Source: Planctomycetaceae bacterium
Lineage (GTDB): Bacteria > Planctomycetota > Planctomycetia > Pirellulales > Pirellulaceae
Direction of reading: 5' to 3'
Assembly (NCBI GenBank): GCA_005778405.1
Contig: SXOA01000169.1
Coordinates: 1-48,310 of the forward strand
DNA: 48,310 bases
Made by a program: the position numbers and the translations under genes. Shown here piece after piece: positions 17,937 to 26,282 of the stretch (positions within the stretch are counted from its first letter, which is position 1; every line of letters begins with the position of its first letter). Below the pieces are notes generated by a model. That model made no database searches and had not been told where the DNA came from. It saw nothing but the letters and a program-made list of their open reading frames with translations.

Positions 17937-17955
17937 AGTTTGGAACTGCCAATCT

Positions 17956-18357
17956 TTACTGCCAATCTTCAATTCGCAGCCCAGGAACCCGTCCGAATTC
18001 CCGCACATTGTGGGTGACCAGAGTCAGGTCGTGCACTAACGCGATGGCGGCAATCAGAAGATCATTCGGGCCGATGGCTGTTCCGAGAGAGGCCAGGTGC
18101 GCACGAATCCGGCCGTATTCCGCGGCTGCTTGGTTGTCGAAGGGAAGGGAAGGGAATTGCCCGCAAAAGGTTCTCACTTCGAGCAGGTTGCGGGCGGGCT
18201 GAGCGCTGCGGTAGGCCCCATAAATGAGTTCCGCCACGACAACCGAGCAGACAGCGATACTTCCTGGCGGAGCGGCACTCAGCTTTGCCGTGACCTTCGA
18301 TGCGGGTCCGTTTCGCAAATGGTTAATGCAGGAATTTGCATCCAACAAGTGAGTCAC
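17956..18357 (-). CDS. vapC: VapC-type PIN-domain toxin
   Basis: 133 residues. VapC toxins are Mg-dependent ribonucleases. Acidic residues of the PIN site are seen: Asp6 in HLLDAN, Glu43 in SVVVAELIYGA, Asp in IGPNDLLIAAIA and the LVTHNVREFGRVPGL block. The GTG start (18355-18357) overlaps the vapB stop by four bases (GTGA), showing translational coupling. The Asn in THN lies where some VapCs have Asp, which is common. It should be neutralised by the 78-residue partner. The first gene of the operon is vapB. Confidence 0.92.
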   Translation of the reverse strand: MTHLLDANSCINHLRNGPASKVTAKLSAAPPGSIAVCSVVVAELIYGAYRSAQPARNLLEVRTFCGQFPSLPFDNQAAAEYGRIRAHLASLGTAIGPNDLLIAAIALVHDLTLVTHNVREFGRVPGLRIEDWQ

Positions 18358-18590
18358 GGCAACTCCGTTCGCTCCTCATACTCCCCTTGATCGTGGCGAA
18401 CGAACGTTGGATCAGGGATGCTTCCTGCCGTGGACAGCACGCGCTTCCGCCACTCTTCTTGGGACAGGGTTGGACGGAGCGGCTGGACGGTGATGTTCAC
18501 CTCTTGGTTGGCCTCGGCGGGTCCCAGGGGAAGAGTAAGCTGTAGCACGCCGTCGCTGCCGACCTTGGAAGTTAGGACAATAGGGCTCAT
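18354..18590 (-). CDS. vapB: Probable VapB-type antitoxin
   Basis: 78 residues from ATG 18590, which has GAGGA six bases upstream; a longer upstream frame is not needed. It directly precedes and overlaps vapC. The N-terminus (MSPIVLTSKVGSDGVLQLTL) is beta-rich like AbrB-type antitoxins, and the C-terminus (VRHDQGEYEERTELP) is charged, suiting an antitoxin that wraps the toxin. The family match is weaker than for VapC and rests mostly on position. Confidence 0.8.
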   Translation of the reverse strand: MSPIVLTSKVGSDGVLQLTLPLGPAEANQEVNITVQPLRPTLSQEEWRKRVLSTAGSIPDPTFVRHDQGEYEERTELP

Positions 18591-18648
18591 AGGAATCCTC
18601 GCCCTTAATTGTACCTCAGAAAGTGGCAATCGTGAAACCTATGAGTCT

Positions 18649-19566
18649 TTATGACGTCTTCCCCGGCCGCAAGTAGATAAAACTCTTCCCCAGCTTCCCC
18701 CCGTAGTTTCCGGCGGAAATGCGTAACAAACCCGGTGTTTCCGCGGAGGCGGCGAGGGCGGCCTGGGTGGCGCGCGAGATGGAGTCGAGGTCGCGGCCGT
18801 TGATGATGATTTCCATCACGGAGTGGACGCCCGGTGGCAATTCGGATTGGGCGCGCGGGTCCTCTCGCAGAAGCGGGCAGAATTTCTCGTAGGTGCTGGC
18901 GACGGTGAAGGAGTATTTGCTCCCTGCTTTGGAGCCACTGCCGGCGATGCCGCCGGGGAAGGGCATGATGACTCCGGGGCACTTTTGGACTGCCGCCACC
19001 CCCGCCTCCGCCGCAGCCAGGGCCGCTTCCGTGGACTCGCCCAGATACCAAATGTTTCCCCCCATCAACCCTTCCGCATATCCCAGCCGGCGGTCGAGGA
19101 GGAACTCTCCTCCGAGCGTTGGAATCCACCACATCCTGCGGCCCCACCGCTCCACCCGCCGCTGAAAGCCGTCGCCGAAAAACGCGACTTTCCGCCCCAT
19201 TTTGAAGTGCGTGTCGGCGTCGATGAGGTTGAAGCAGGCAGCGGTCGGGCAAGTGAGGACGTTCTGGCTGATCCGGACTAAGGCCGCCCTTTCCAGGGCC
19301 TGTTCCCGATCTTTCTTGAATCGCGGAACATGAAGCTGAACGACCGCACCGGGGCGGCCATCCGGGGTGAAAGTCGGCTCGTTCGTACCGGGGCCGACAT
19401 GGCGGTCGAGTCCCGCTTCGCAGTCGCAGAGGATGGTGCTCGAGCCGTTGCCGGTGACCGCCTGCACGGCATGCTCGACCCACTGCCGATTGCAGGCGGT
19501 AATCAGAAACTCGACGTAGATGCTGCGGAAGGCTTCGGCGTAAGTGTCGTCGATGACGGCGGACAT
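18649..19566 (-). CDS. ftr: Formylmethanofuran--tetrahydromethanopterin N-formyltransferase
   Basis: 305 residues. It moves a formyl group between methanofuran and tetrahydromethanopterin in the H4MPT-linked C1 pathway, known in methanogens, methylotrophs and many planctomycetes. The family blocks are ACNRQWVEHAVQAVTGNGSS near residue 24, CEAGLDR near 48, NVLTCPTAACFNL near 108 and GGNIWYLGESTEAAL near 175, and the length matches. The rest of the pathway is not in the window; planctomycetes often scatter it. It sits next to the folate C1 enzyme 5-formyltetrahydrofolate cyclo-ligase, separated by a palindrome. Confidence 0.95.
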   Translation of the reverse strand: MSAVIDDTYAEAFRSIYVEFLITACNRQWVEHAVQAVTGNGSSTILCDCEAGLDRHVGPGTNEPTFTPDGRPGAVVQLHVPRFKKDREQALERAALVRISQNVLTCPTAACFNLIDADTHFKMGRKVAFFGDGFQRRVERWGRRMWWIPTLGGEFLLDRRLGYAEGLMGGNIWYLGESTEAALAAAEAGVAAVQKCPGVIMPFPGGIAGSGSKAGSKYSFTVASTYEKFCPLLREDPRAQSELPPGVHSVMEIIINGRDLDSISRATQAALAASAETPGLLRISAGNYGGKLGKSFIYLRPGKTS

Positions 19567-19580
19567 GGGAGCAGTTTAGT

Positions 19581-19630
19581 GTCGCCTTTCGCTGTGCGAA
19601 AGGACGTCCTTTCGCGGAGCGAAAGGCGAC
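19581..19630. repeat. Nested 50-bp palindrome between ftr and the cyclo-ligase gene
   Basis: Outer arms GTCGCCTTTCGCT (19581-19593) and AGCGAAAGGCGAC (19618-19630) enclose a perfect 20-bp palindrome GCGAAAGGACGTCCTTTCGC (19596-19615). It is followed by three TATCCTC units. It contains an AatII-type GACGTC at the centre. No T run follows in the minus-strand direction, so it is not a standard intrinsic terminator. It resembles a known planctomycete dispersed unit. Confidence 0.75.
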
Positions 19631-19643
19631 TATCCTCTATCCT

Positions 19644-20264
19644 CTATCCTCGCCCTTGCCCCCGATAGACTGCCTTCTCCGTGACGACCTGGTCCATGAA
19701 GACGTCGTGCGAGCTGACCACGAGGTCGTCGAAGAGCTGGCACTCGTAGCACAGACCGATCAGCGGACAGTCGGGACGGACTCGCCCCAACAGCCGGTCG
19801 TAGTAGCCCTGGCCGTTCCCCATCCGCCCGCCGCGGCGGCTGAAGGCGACTCCGGGGACGACAACGAGGTCGAGCTCCTCGGTCGCAATCTCCTTGCCCG
19901 CTTCCCCCCACCGCTCTCGCGGTGGCTCAAGGATTTTCCACTTGCCAACAATTAACTCGTCCATGCTTTGCAGCCACCACAGGCCGAGCTTGTTGGCCCC
20001 GAAGTCGTCGACGGTGCAGTAGGGGACGACAATTTTTTTGCCGCTGGTCAAAGCTACCGGAAGGGCGTGCCGTGTCCGCAATTCTGAACGGCAGTCGAGA
20101 TACCAGAGCACCGTGTTGGCTCGCTGGTACTCCGGCAATTGCAACAGGGCCGCCGTTGCCGCCGCGCTGGCGGTCTCCTTTTCGGGCTGAGCCGCACGGG
20201 CATCATAAGCGGCCCGTCGCATCAGGCTTTTGGCGTCGGTGGGCTGAGTCAGAACGGTGGTCAA
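19644..20264 (-). CDS. 5-formyltetrahydrofolate cyclo-ligase
   Basis: 206 residues. It converts 5-formyl-THF to 5,10-methenyl-THF with ATP. The family signature VVVPGVAFSRRGGRMGNGQGYYDR is present (usual form PGVAFxxxGxRxGxGxGYYDR), as is the LCYECQL segment. I chose the TTG at 20264 because AAGGAGGAG lies six to nine bases upstream; an ATG at MRRAAYDARAAQP is a shorter alternative lacking this. It is upstream of ftr on the same strand, with a palindrome between them. Confidence 0.93.
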   Translation of the reverse strand: MTTVLTQPTDAKSLMRRAAYDARAAQPEKETASAAATAALLQLPEYQRANTVLWYLDCRSELRTRHALPVALTSGKKIVVPYCTVDDFGANKLGLWWLQSMDELIVGKWKILEPPRERWGEAGKEIATEELDLVVVPGVAFSRRGGRMGNGQGYYDRLLGRVRPDCPLIGLCYECQLFDDLVVSSHDVFMDQVVTEKAVYRGQGRG

Positions 20265-20419
20265 AGTAGGCTCCTCCTTGAGGAATTGCGAAGCTTGCCG
20301 GGCGTTCCCTTGACCATCCCGTGAGGGAGGCGAAGTGTCAAGACGCCGTTCACTTTCCCCCGCCCCCGGCAGCAGTTAAAGTCGTAGTATCCCGCCTTCC
20401 TTGCCGCAGGACCCTCCCC

Positions 20420-23400
20420 ATGCGCCGTTTGCTCTCGCTATTCACGCTCGTGCTGCTTTTGGCATCTCCCGTTCGCGCGGACGAGCCCAAGTTGCCGCCG
20501 CCGGTGGACCGCAAGGTGGATTTCGTCAAGGACGTCCAACCGCTCTTTGCGGCGCGATGCTATGAGTGTCATGGGGCGAAGAAACAGGAGTCGGCGTTCC
20601 GGCTGGACCATAAGGGGTCGGCCATGCACGGGGGAGAAATCGGGCCGGCGATTGTGGCAGGGAAGAGCGCGGAGAGTTCGCTGGTGAAGTATGTCGCCGG
20701 GGTGGAGGCGGACCTCAAGATGCCGCCCAAGGGGGACCCGCTGACGGCAGAACAAGTCGGGATCATCCGGGCCTGGATTGATCAGGGAGCCGATTGGCCC
20801 GACAGTGCATCGGTGACGCTCGATCTTCGCGGCAAGGACCACTGGGCGTTCAAGGCTCCGGTTCGTCCCGCGGAGCCTGAGGTCAGCGACAAGAATTGGC
20901 CTAAGTCGCCCATCGACCGCTTCATCCTGGCCCGGCTGCAGAAGGAGAAACTGAAGCCGTCCGCCGAAGCGGACAAGATCACGCTGCTGCGGCGGCTCTA
21001 TCTCGATCTCATCGGCCTGCCGCCGTCGCCCAAGGAAGTAGATGAGTTTTTGGCGGACAAGGACCCGAAGGCATACGAGAAGGTGGTGGAAAAACTGCTC
21101 GGCTCGCAGCATTACGGCGAACGCTGGGGCCGGCACTGGCTCGATGCGGCCCGCTACGCCGACAGCGACGGCTATGAGAAGGACAAGCAGCGGTACATCT
21201 ATTTCTATCGCGACTGGGTGATCGGGGCCTTCAACCGCGACCTGCCGTACAACCAGTTCGTCATCGAGCAGCTCGCGGGGGATTTGCTGCCCAGTGCGAC
21301 GCAGGACCAGATTGTGGCGACCGGCTTTCTGCGGAACTCGATGATCAACGAGGAAGGGGGCGTGGACCCCGAACAGTTCCGGATGGACGCGATGTTCGAC
21401 CGGATGGATGCCGTGGGGAAGAGCGTGCTGGGGCTGACCATCCAGTGTGCCCAGTGCCACACGCACAAATTCGACCCGATCCAGCACGAAGAGTATTACC
21501 GCATCTTCGCCTACCTCAACAACGACCACGAAGCCCAGCGGACGGTCTACACGGCGGACGAGCTGATGAAAGTGGCCCAGTTGTCGCAGCAGATCAAGGA
21601 TTTGGAGGCGGGGTTGATGCACAGCTCGCCGGACTGGGAGGCGAAGCTGGCCGCGTGGGAGCAGACCCTCACCCGGCCTCTCCCAGGGGGAGAGGGGATA
21701 GGAGTCAAATGGACGACGCTGGCCGTGGAAAACGGCGGCGATAATGGCCAGCGGTACATCCCGCAGAAGGACGGCTCGATTCTCTGCCAGGGATATGCCC
21801 CGACGAAGTTCGACACGCACATGAAAGGGGAGAGCCCGCTCAAGACCGTGCGGGCCTTCCGCGTGGAGCTGCTCAACGACCCGAACCTGCCGTGCAATGG
21901 GCCGGGGAGGTCGTTTATGGGGACCTGTGCCCTGACCGAATTCAAAGTGACCGCGACCGACAAGCAGGACCGCACCAAAACCGGCCCGGTGAAGATCGCC
22001 AAGGCAACCGCCGACTTCGGCAACCCCGACCGGCCACTGGAGCCGAACTTTGACGACAAGACCGACAAGAAGCGGGTGACCGGGCCGATTGAATACGCCA
22101 TCGACGGCAAGGACGAGACCGCCTGGGGGATCGACGCCGGCCCCGGCCGCCGCAACGTGCCGCGGGTCGCCATCTTCATTCCCGAGAAGCCGGTGGAAAT
22201 GGCCGGCGGGACGGAGCTTTCCATCTACCTGCGCCAAATGCACGGCGGCTGGAACAGCGACGACAACATGAACAACAACGTCGGCCGCTTCCGGCTGAGC
22301 GTGACCGACGCGGAAGTGAATCCGGCACTCGAAACGCTGCCGCCGCGGGTGCGGGAAGTTTTGGCGGTTGAGAAAGAGAAGCGGAGCCCGGCACAAGTCG
22401 CTGTTCTCTTCTCGTATTGGCGTACGACGGTGCCGGAGTGGAAGGAAACCAATGACAAGATCGAATCACTCTGGGCGCAATGGCCCAAGGGCTCGACCTC
22501 GCTCATTCTCGATGCCCGCAGCGATCCGCGCGACACTCGCATCCTCAGCCGCGGCGACTTCCTCAAGCCAACGCGGCCGGTGAGCGCCGGGGTGCCGGCG
22601 TTTCTGCATCCGCTCGCCGATGACAAGGCTCCCGCCACGCGGCTGACGTTCGCCCAGTGGCTCGTCGATAAGCGCTCGCCCACGACGGCCCGTGTCTTTG
22701 TGAACCGGGTCTGGCAGGCGTATTTTGGCACCGGCCTCGTCAGCACGCCGGAAGATTTTGGCCTGCAAAGCGATAAGCCGTCGCACCCGGAGCTGCTCGA
22801 CTGGCTGGCCTGCGAATTCATGGACAAAGGCTGGAGCATCAAGGGGCTCCACCGGCTGATTGTGAACTCGGCGGTCTACAAGCAGTCATCGCAGATCACG
22901 CCGGAGCTGTATGAGAAGGACCCCTACAACCGGCTCCTGGCCCGCGCTCCCCGATTGCGGGTAGAAGGAGAAGTAGTGCGGGACGTGGCGCTCGCCGCCA
23001 GTGGACTGCTCAACCCCAAAGTCGGCGGCCCGCCGGTGTTCGCTCCCGCCCCCGCGTTCCTCTTCCTGCCTCCAACCAGCTACGGCCCCTTCGTCTGGAC
23101 GGAAGCAACGGGCCCCGAGCGCTACCGCCGTGCGGTCTACACCTTCCGCCGTCGCAGCACTCCGTATCCAATGCTGACAAACTTCGACGTCCCCAACGGC
23201 GACTTCTCCTGCGTCCGCCGCACCCGCAGCAACACGCCGTTGCAAGCCCTCACGACCCTCAACGAAACGGTCTTCATGGAATGCAGCCGGGCCATGGCCC
23301 TCCGCGTCCTCAAAGAAGCTGGCAAAACCGACGACGCCCGCCTCGCCTACGCCTTCCGCCTCTGCGTCAGCCGCCCGCCGGAAGCGGACGAAGTCACGGC

Positions 23401-23590
23401 CCTCAAAACACTCCTCGAAAAACAGCGCAAGCGCGTCTCCGACGGCTGGGTGAACCCGGCCGAAATCGCGACGGGCGAAGCCGGAGGCAAAGTCGCGCCG
23501 CCGGAAGGAGCCACGCCAGCCGACGTCGCGCTTTACACGCTGGTCTCCCGCGTGCTGCTCAACATGGATGAGACGATTACCAAGGAATAA
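20420..23590 (+). CDS. DUF1549/DUF1553 planctomycete protein with cytochrome-c-like PSD1 domain
   Basis: 1056 residues from ATG 20420, which begins a signal peptide ending at SPVRA/DEPK. Domain order: planctomycete cytochrome C (about 30-135, haem motif CYECH), DUF1549 (about 165-375, with a second CAQCH), a beta-rich middle that resembles a discoidin/F5-8 fold (about 480-640), and DUF1553 (about 770-1040). The family is very abundant in planctomycetes, exported, and usually followed by DUF1501 as here; its biochemical role is not established. An in-frame DNA repeat (21662-21702) adds [13 protein letters not shown], which is not part of the domain. The next gene starts 23 bases downstream. 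Confidence 0.95.
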   Translation: MRRLLSLFTLVLLLASPVRADEPKLPPPVDRKVDFVKDVQPLFAARCYECHGAKKQESAFRLDHKGSAMHGGEIGPAIVAGKSAESSLVKYVAGVEADLKMPPKGDPLTAEQVGIIRAWIDQGADWPDSASVTLDLRGKDHWAFKAPVRPAEPEVSDKNWPKSPIDRFILARLQKEKLKPSAEADKITLLRRLYLDLIGLPPSPKEVDEFLADKDPKAYEKVVEKLLGSQHYGERWGRHWLDAARYADSDGYEKDKQRYIYFYRDWVIGAFNRDLPYNQFVIEQLAGDLLPSATQDQIVATGFLRNSMINEEGGVDPEQFRMDAMFDRMDAVGKSVLGLTIQCAQCHTHKFDPIQHEEYYRIFAYLNNDHEAQRTVYTADELMKVAQLSQQIKDLEAGLMHSSPDWEAKLAAWEQTLTRPLPGGEGIGVKWTTLAVENGGDNGQRYIPQKDGSILCQGYAPTKFDTHMKGESPLKTVRAFRVELLNDPNLPCNGPGRSFMGTCALTEFKVTATDKQDRTKTGPVKIAKATADFGNPDRPLEPNFDDKTDKKRVTGPIEYAIDGKDETAWGIDAGPGRRNVPRVAIFIPEKPVEMAGGTELSIYLRQMHGGWNSDDNMNNNVGRFRLSVTDAEVNPALETLPPRVREVLAVEKEKRSPAQVAVLFSYWRTTVPEWKETNDKIESLWAQWPKGSTSLILDARSDPRDTRILSRGDFLKPTRPVSAGVPAFLHPLADDKAPATRLTFAQWLVDKRSPTTARVFVNRVWQAYFGTGLVSTPEDFGLQSDKPSHPELLDWLACEFMDKGWSIKGLHRLIVNSAVYKQSSQITPELYEKDPYNRLLARAPRLRVEGEVVRDVALAASGLLNPKVGGPPVFAPAPAFLFLPPTSYGPFVWTEATGPERYRRAVYTFRRRSTPYPMLTNFDVPNGDFSCVRRTRSNTPLQALTTLNETVFMECSRAMALRVLKEAGKTDDARLAYAFRLCVSRPPEADEVTALKTLLEKQRKRVSDGWVNPAEIATGEAGGKVAPPEGATPADVALYTLVSRVLLNMDETITKE
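21662..21702 (+). repeat. CCCTCACCC-type repeat inserted in the DUF1549 gene
   Basis: CAGACCCTCACCCGGCCTCT then CCCAGGGGGAGAGGGG, the same unit as in the HTH gene (16345-16383). It is read in frame as [13 protein letters not shown] between the DUF1549 and middle domains. The unit is partly palindromic. Confidence 0.75.
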
Positions 23591-23613
23591 AACACCAAGC
23601 ACGGAACCGTCCG

Positions 23614-25065
23614 ATGTCCTCAAATCCCAAATCCGAAATCCTAAATCCGAAATCGGCCTCCCCCGCCCGCCGCTGGTTCTTCAAAGAATGCGGCGTCGGC
23701 CTCGGGGCAATCGCGCTCCAATCGCTTCTCGGCGGAATGATCGGAACCAACTCGGCATCCGCCGCTCCCGCCTTCGCCGACCCCATGGCCCCCAAGCAGC
23801 CGCATTTTGCGCCGAAGGCGAAGAGGGTGATTTATCTCTTCATGGCCGGTGCGCCGAGCCATCTGGAGATGTTCGACAACAAGCCGAAGCTGGCGGAGAT
23901 GGACGGCAAGCTGCCGCCGCCGGAGCTGCTCAAGGGATACCGGGCGGCGTTCATCAATCCGAGCAGCAAGTTCCTGGGGCCGAAGTTCAAGTTCGCCCGG
24001 CATGGCCAGAGCGGGGCGGAGCTTTCCGAGCTGCTGCCGCATCTGGCGAAGGTGGTGGACGAGATCGCCATCGTCAAGTCGCTGCACACCGACGCCTTCA
24101 ACCACGCCCCGGCTCAGATTTTCATGAACACCGGCTCGCAGCAGTTCGGCCGGCCGAGTTTTGGCTCCTGGACGACCTATGGCCTGGGGAGCGAGTCGCA
24201 GGATTTGCCCGGCTTTGTGGTCTTCAGCTCCGGCAAAAAGGGGCCCAGCGGCGGGTCATCGAACTGGGGGAGCGGCTTTCTGCCGACGGCCCACAGCGGC
24301 GTCCTGTTCCGCAGTGGCGGCGAGCCCGTGCTGTTCCTCGGCAGCCCGCCGGGGATCGACCGCCAGGCCCAGCGGGATTCGCTCGACGCCCTCCGCACGC
24401 TCAACGAGAAGCGGCTCGGCGCGGTCGGCGACCCGGAAATCGCGGCCCGCATCAGTTCGTTCGAGATGGCCTATCGCATGCAAACGAGCGCCCCGGAGCT
24501 GATGGACCTCTCGCAGGAGCCCAAGGAGACGCTGGCCATGTACGGGGCCGAGCCCGGCAAACCGTCGTTCGCCAACAACTGCCTGCTCGCCCGCCGCCTC
24601 GTCGAGAAGGGGGTCCGCTTCGTGCAGCTCTTCCACGAAGCCTGGGACCAGCACGGCAACCTCGTCGCCGACCTGAAGAAAAATTGCGGCGACACCGACC
24701 AGGCCTGTGCCGCCCTCTTAACCGACCTGAAGCAGCGGGGGCTGCTCAAGGACACGCTCGTCATCTGGGGTGGCGAATTCGGCCGCACGCCAATGGTCCA
24801 AGGGGGCAATGACGGCCGCGACCATCATCCCAACTGCTTCAGCATGTGGATGGCCGGCGGCGGCATCAAGCCGGGGCTCACCCTCGGCCAGTCCGACGAA
24901 TTCGGCTTCAACGCCACCGAGGACAAGGTCCACGTCCACGACCTGTACGCCACCCTCCTCCACCTCCTCGGCTTCGATCACACCAAACTCACCTTCCGCT
25001 TTCAGGGCCGCGACTTCCGCCTGACGGACGTGCATGGCCAGGTGGTGCAGAAGCTAGTGGGATGA
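23614..25065 (+). CDS. DUF1501 exported protein (sulfatase-like fold)
   Basis: 483 residues, forming an operon with the DUF1549/1553 gene. A Tat-like signal ([24 protein letters not shown]) sits at residues 18-41, so export of a folded protein is likely. The conserved DUF1501 blocks follow: [47 protein letters not shown] near the end, and [24 protein letters not shown]. These belong to the alkaline-phosphatase superfamily fold, but no reaction is proven. The first 16 residues ([15 protein letters not shown]) come from a DNA repeat and lie before the Tat signal. Confidence 0.95.
   Translation: MSSNPKSEILNPKSASPARRWFFKECGVGLGAIALQSLLGGMIGTNSASAAPAFADPMAPKQPHFAPKAKRVIYLFMAGAPSHLEMFDNKPKLAEMDGKLPPPELLKGYRAAFINPSSKFLGPKFKFARHGQSGAELSELLPHLAKVVDEIAIVKSLHTDAFNHAPAQIFMNTGSQQFGRPSFGSWTTYGLGSESQDLPGFVVFSSGKKGPSGGSSNWGSGFLPTAHSGVLFRSGGEPVLFLGSPPGIDRQAQRDSLDALRTLNEKRLGAVGDPEIAARISSFEMAYRMQTSAPELMDLSQEPKETLAMYGAEPGKPSFANNCLLARRLVEKGVRFVQLFHEAWDQHGNLVADLKKNCGDTDQACAALLTDLKQRGLLKDTLVIWGGEFGRTPMVQGGNDGRDHHPNCFSMWMAGGGIKPGLTLGQSDEFGFNATEDKVHVHDLYATLLHLLGFDHTKLTFRFQGRDFRLTDVHGQVVQKLVG
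23622..23660 (+). repeat. CCAAATCCGAAATC-type repeat in the DUF1501 N-terminus
   Basis: AAATCCCAAATCCGAAATCC is followed by TAAATCCGAAATC. It encodes [11 protein letters not shown] right after the start codon. The same unit family is typical of intergenic DNA in planctomycetes, so the start may have shifted into repeat DNA. Confidence 0.7.
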
Positions 25066-25105
25066 TTTTGCAGGCTGGACATTCTAGATGCGTGTTGAAG
25101 GCCGA

Positions 25106-25531
25106 ATGACTATGATTCCACTTTCCGAAAACCGAATTCACCGCGTGGCTTATCTTGGTGAACAAGATGGCGATGTTGAGCGAGACTTGAAGAGATTGCT
25201 CAGCAAGTATTTCGAACGGGAGAATTGCTGTGACTCCGCATACTTGTGCCAAGTCATGTATCAGCGGAACAGCAGCGAAGGATCGGACCTGCGACGGCAT
25301 GTCGCTTTATGCATTCGAACGCACGAAGACTCCGACGAATGCAAGGCCGCACTTTCGGTGGATGTCGGTCGGATCTTTCATGATCTTGGTTTTGCTGCAG
25401 ACCAATATTTGGATATTCTGTTCCCCTCCGAATCCGATGAAGTAAATATCCGACAAGTCGCCAAGCCGTTTTGGGAGTCGAAATCGATGCGGCCCGATGA
25501 CACGCTTGTGGTCACCTCGCGCAAGATATAA
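25106..25531 (+). CDS. Hypothetical protein, about 141 residues
   Basis: Not recognised. ATG 25106 has GAAGG about four bases upstream; ATG 25112 and ATG 25088 are in-frame alternatives. The chain is acidic, with a pattern (ENRIHRVAYLGEQDGDVERDLKRLL, FFERENCCDSAYLCQVMYQ, DSDECKAALSVDVGRIFHDL) suggesting an SseB-like or immunity-like alpha/beta domain, but I cannot fix it. No signal peptide. It lies 40 bases after the DUF1501 stop and abuts the next small gene without a gap (stop 25529-25531). Confidence 0.65.
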   Translation: MTMIPLSENRIHRVAYLGEQDGDVERDLKRLLSKYFERENCCDSAYLCQVMYQRNSSEGSDLRRHVALCIRTHEDSDECKAALSVDVGRIFHDLGFAADQYLDILFPSESDEVNIRQVAKPFWESKSMRPDDTLVVTSRKI

Positions 25532-25566
25532 TGAAGTTGCAACGCTGTCGAAACCGGACAACCTCC

Positions 25567-25818
25567 ATGACCTACCACGGCCATATTCAAAACGGCGTTG
25601 CGGTACTGGATACGCCCGTTCCATTACCTGATGGTACCCTTGTGCGCATTGAGATCGAACGGATGGACTCTGCATTCTGGTCGAACAAGAGCATCGACGA
25701 GTTGGCGAAAGAGCAAGGAGTTCAGCCTTGCGCCGATCCGTCGGAACTTGCTGGCGACTGGCCACCGGAAGAATCCATTGATGACCTCATGGCATTCGTC
25801 CGCGAGGTACGGCGTTAA
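25567..25818 (+). CDS. Orphan antitoxin-like protein (AbrB/VapB type)
   Basis: 83 residues from ATG 25567. The N-terminus MTYHGHIQNGVAVLDTPVPL with LPDGTLVRIEIE matches the antitoxins that precede VapC-type toxins in planctomycetes, and the C-terminus is a charged helix (EESIDDLMAFVREVRR). No toxin follows. The stop TAA overlaps an ATG (TAATG), the usual coupling to a toxin, but repeat element B starts six bases later. It may be a decayed toxin-antitoxin pair. Confidence 0.7.
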   Translation: MTYHGHIQNGVAVLDTPVPLPDGTLVRIEIERMDSAFWSNKSIDELAKEQGVQPCADPSELAGDWPPEESIDDLMAFVREVRR

Positions 25819-25823
25819 TGTGG

Positions 25824-25949
25824 GAATCGAACAGAAGGAAACGGAGGCAACGAAGAGAGGTGAGATTTAGTATTCCTGCCTTTGCTCCCTTTGTTTCCTT
25901 CTGTTCATAATTCTTCGGTCAGCCGGGAAGTTGATTAGGTCCAAATCCT
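25824..25949 (-). repeat. 126-bp dispersed repeat, copy B
   Basis: Opposite in orientation to copy A (10824-10949), with the same inner arms GAACAGAAGGAAAC and GTTTCCTTCTGTTC. It begins six bases after the antitoxin-like stop. By eye the two copies share the AGGATTTGG, AATCAACTT, CCGGCT and CCGAAGAATT blocks in order and the same length. Confidence 0.8.
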
Positions 25950-26002
25950 TACCGATAACTCTCGAGACTTTGCCGACACAGCCAATCTCAACGTAGTCAC
26001 TC

Positions 26003-26176
26003 ATGCCACGTAAAAAACGAATACTCAAAGACAAACGCCTTTCGGGTAGCACCGGAAAGGCCCTCGCAGCGGTCTTGGCAAAGGTCAAACTCTCTCCGGC
26101 AGAATCCAGGGCCTGGCAGCGAGACCTGAAGGCGGCCCGCAAGGCGCTCAAGCCTCCGCCAGACAAATGGCAATAA
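26003..26176 (+). CDS. Small basic protein, 57 residues
   Basis: ATG 26003 to TAA 26176. The chain MPRKKRILKDKRLSGSTGK then ALAAVLAKVKLSPAESRAWQ has a helical C-terminal half with alternating charge (RDLKAARKALKPPPDKWQ) that resembles short antitoxin or DNA-binding proteins. It is not recognised. The codon pattern looks coding. No clear ribosome-binding site is seen. It lies between repeat B and the PPC-domain protein. Confidence 0.5.
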   Translation: MPRKKRILKDKRLSGSTGKALAAVLAKVKLSPAESRAWQRDLKAARKALKPPPDKWQ

Positions 26177-26282
26177 TTTCGAGGCCTAATAGTGTATGCC
26201 GTTCGGGTGGAGGGAATGCCTGGCGGGCAGTTATACTTTGAGAACTGAATCAACATCCTTCCCATAGTGGTTATCAACGACT

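Noticed and set aside
19631..19652. TATCCTC triplets as a CRISPR-like array
   Set aside because: Three 7-base units without spacers; simple tandem repeat.
20438..22396. A 652-residue minus-strand frame opposite the DUF1549 gene
   Set aside because: Arg/His/Val-rich composition of a codon-position shadow; the plus strand has clear domains and haem motifs.
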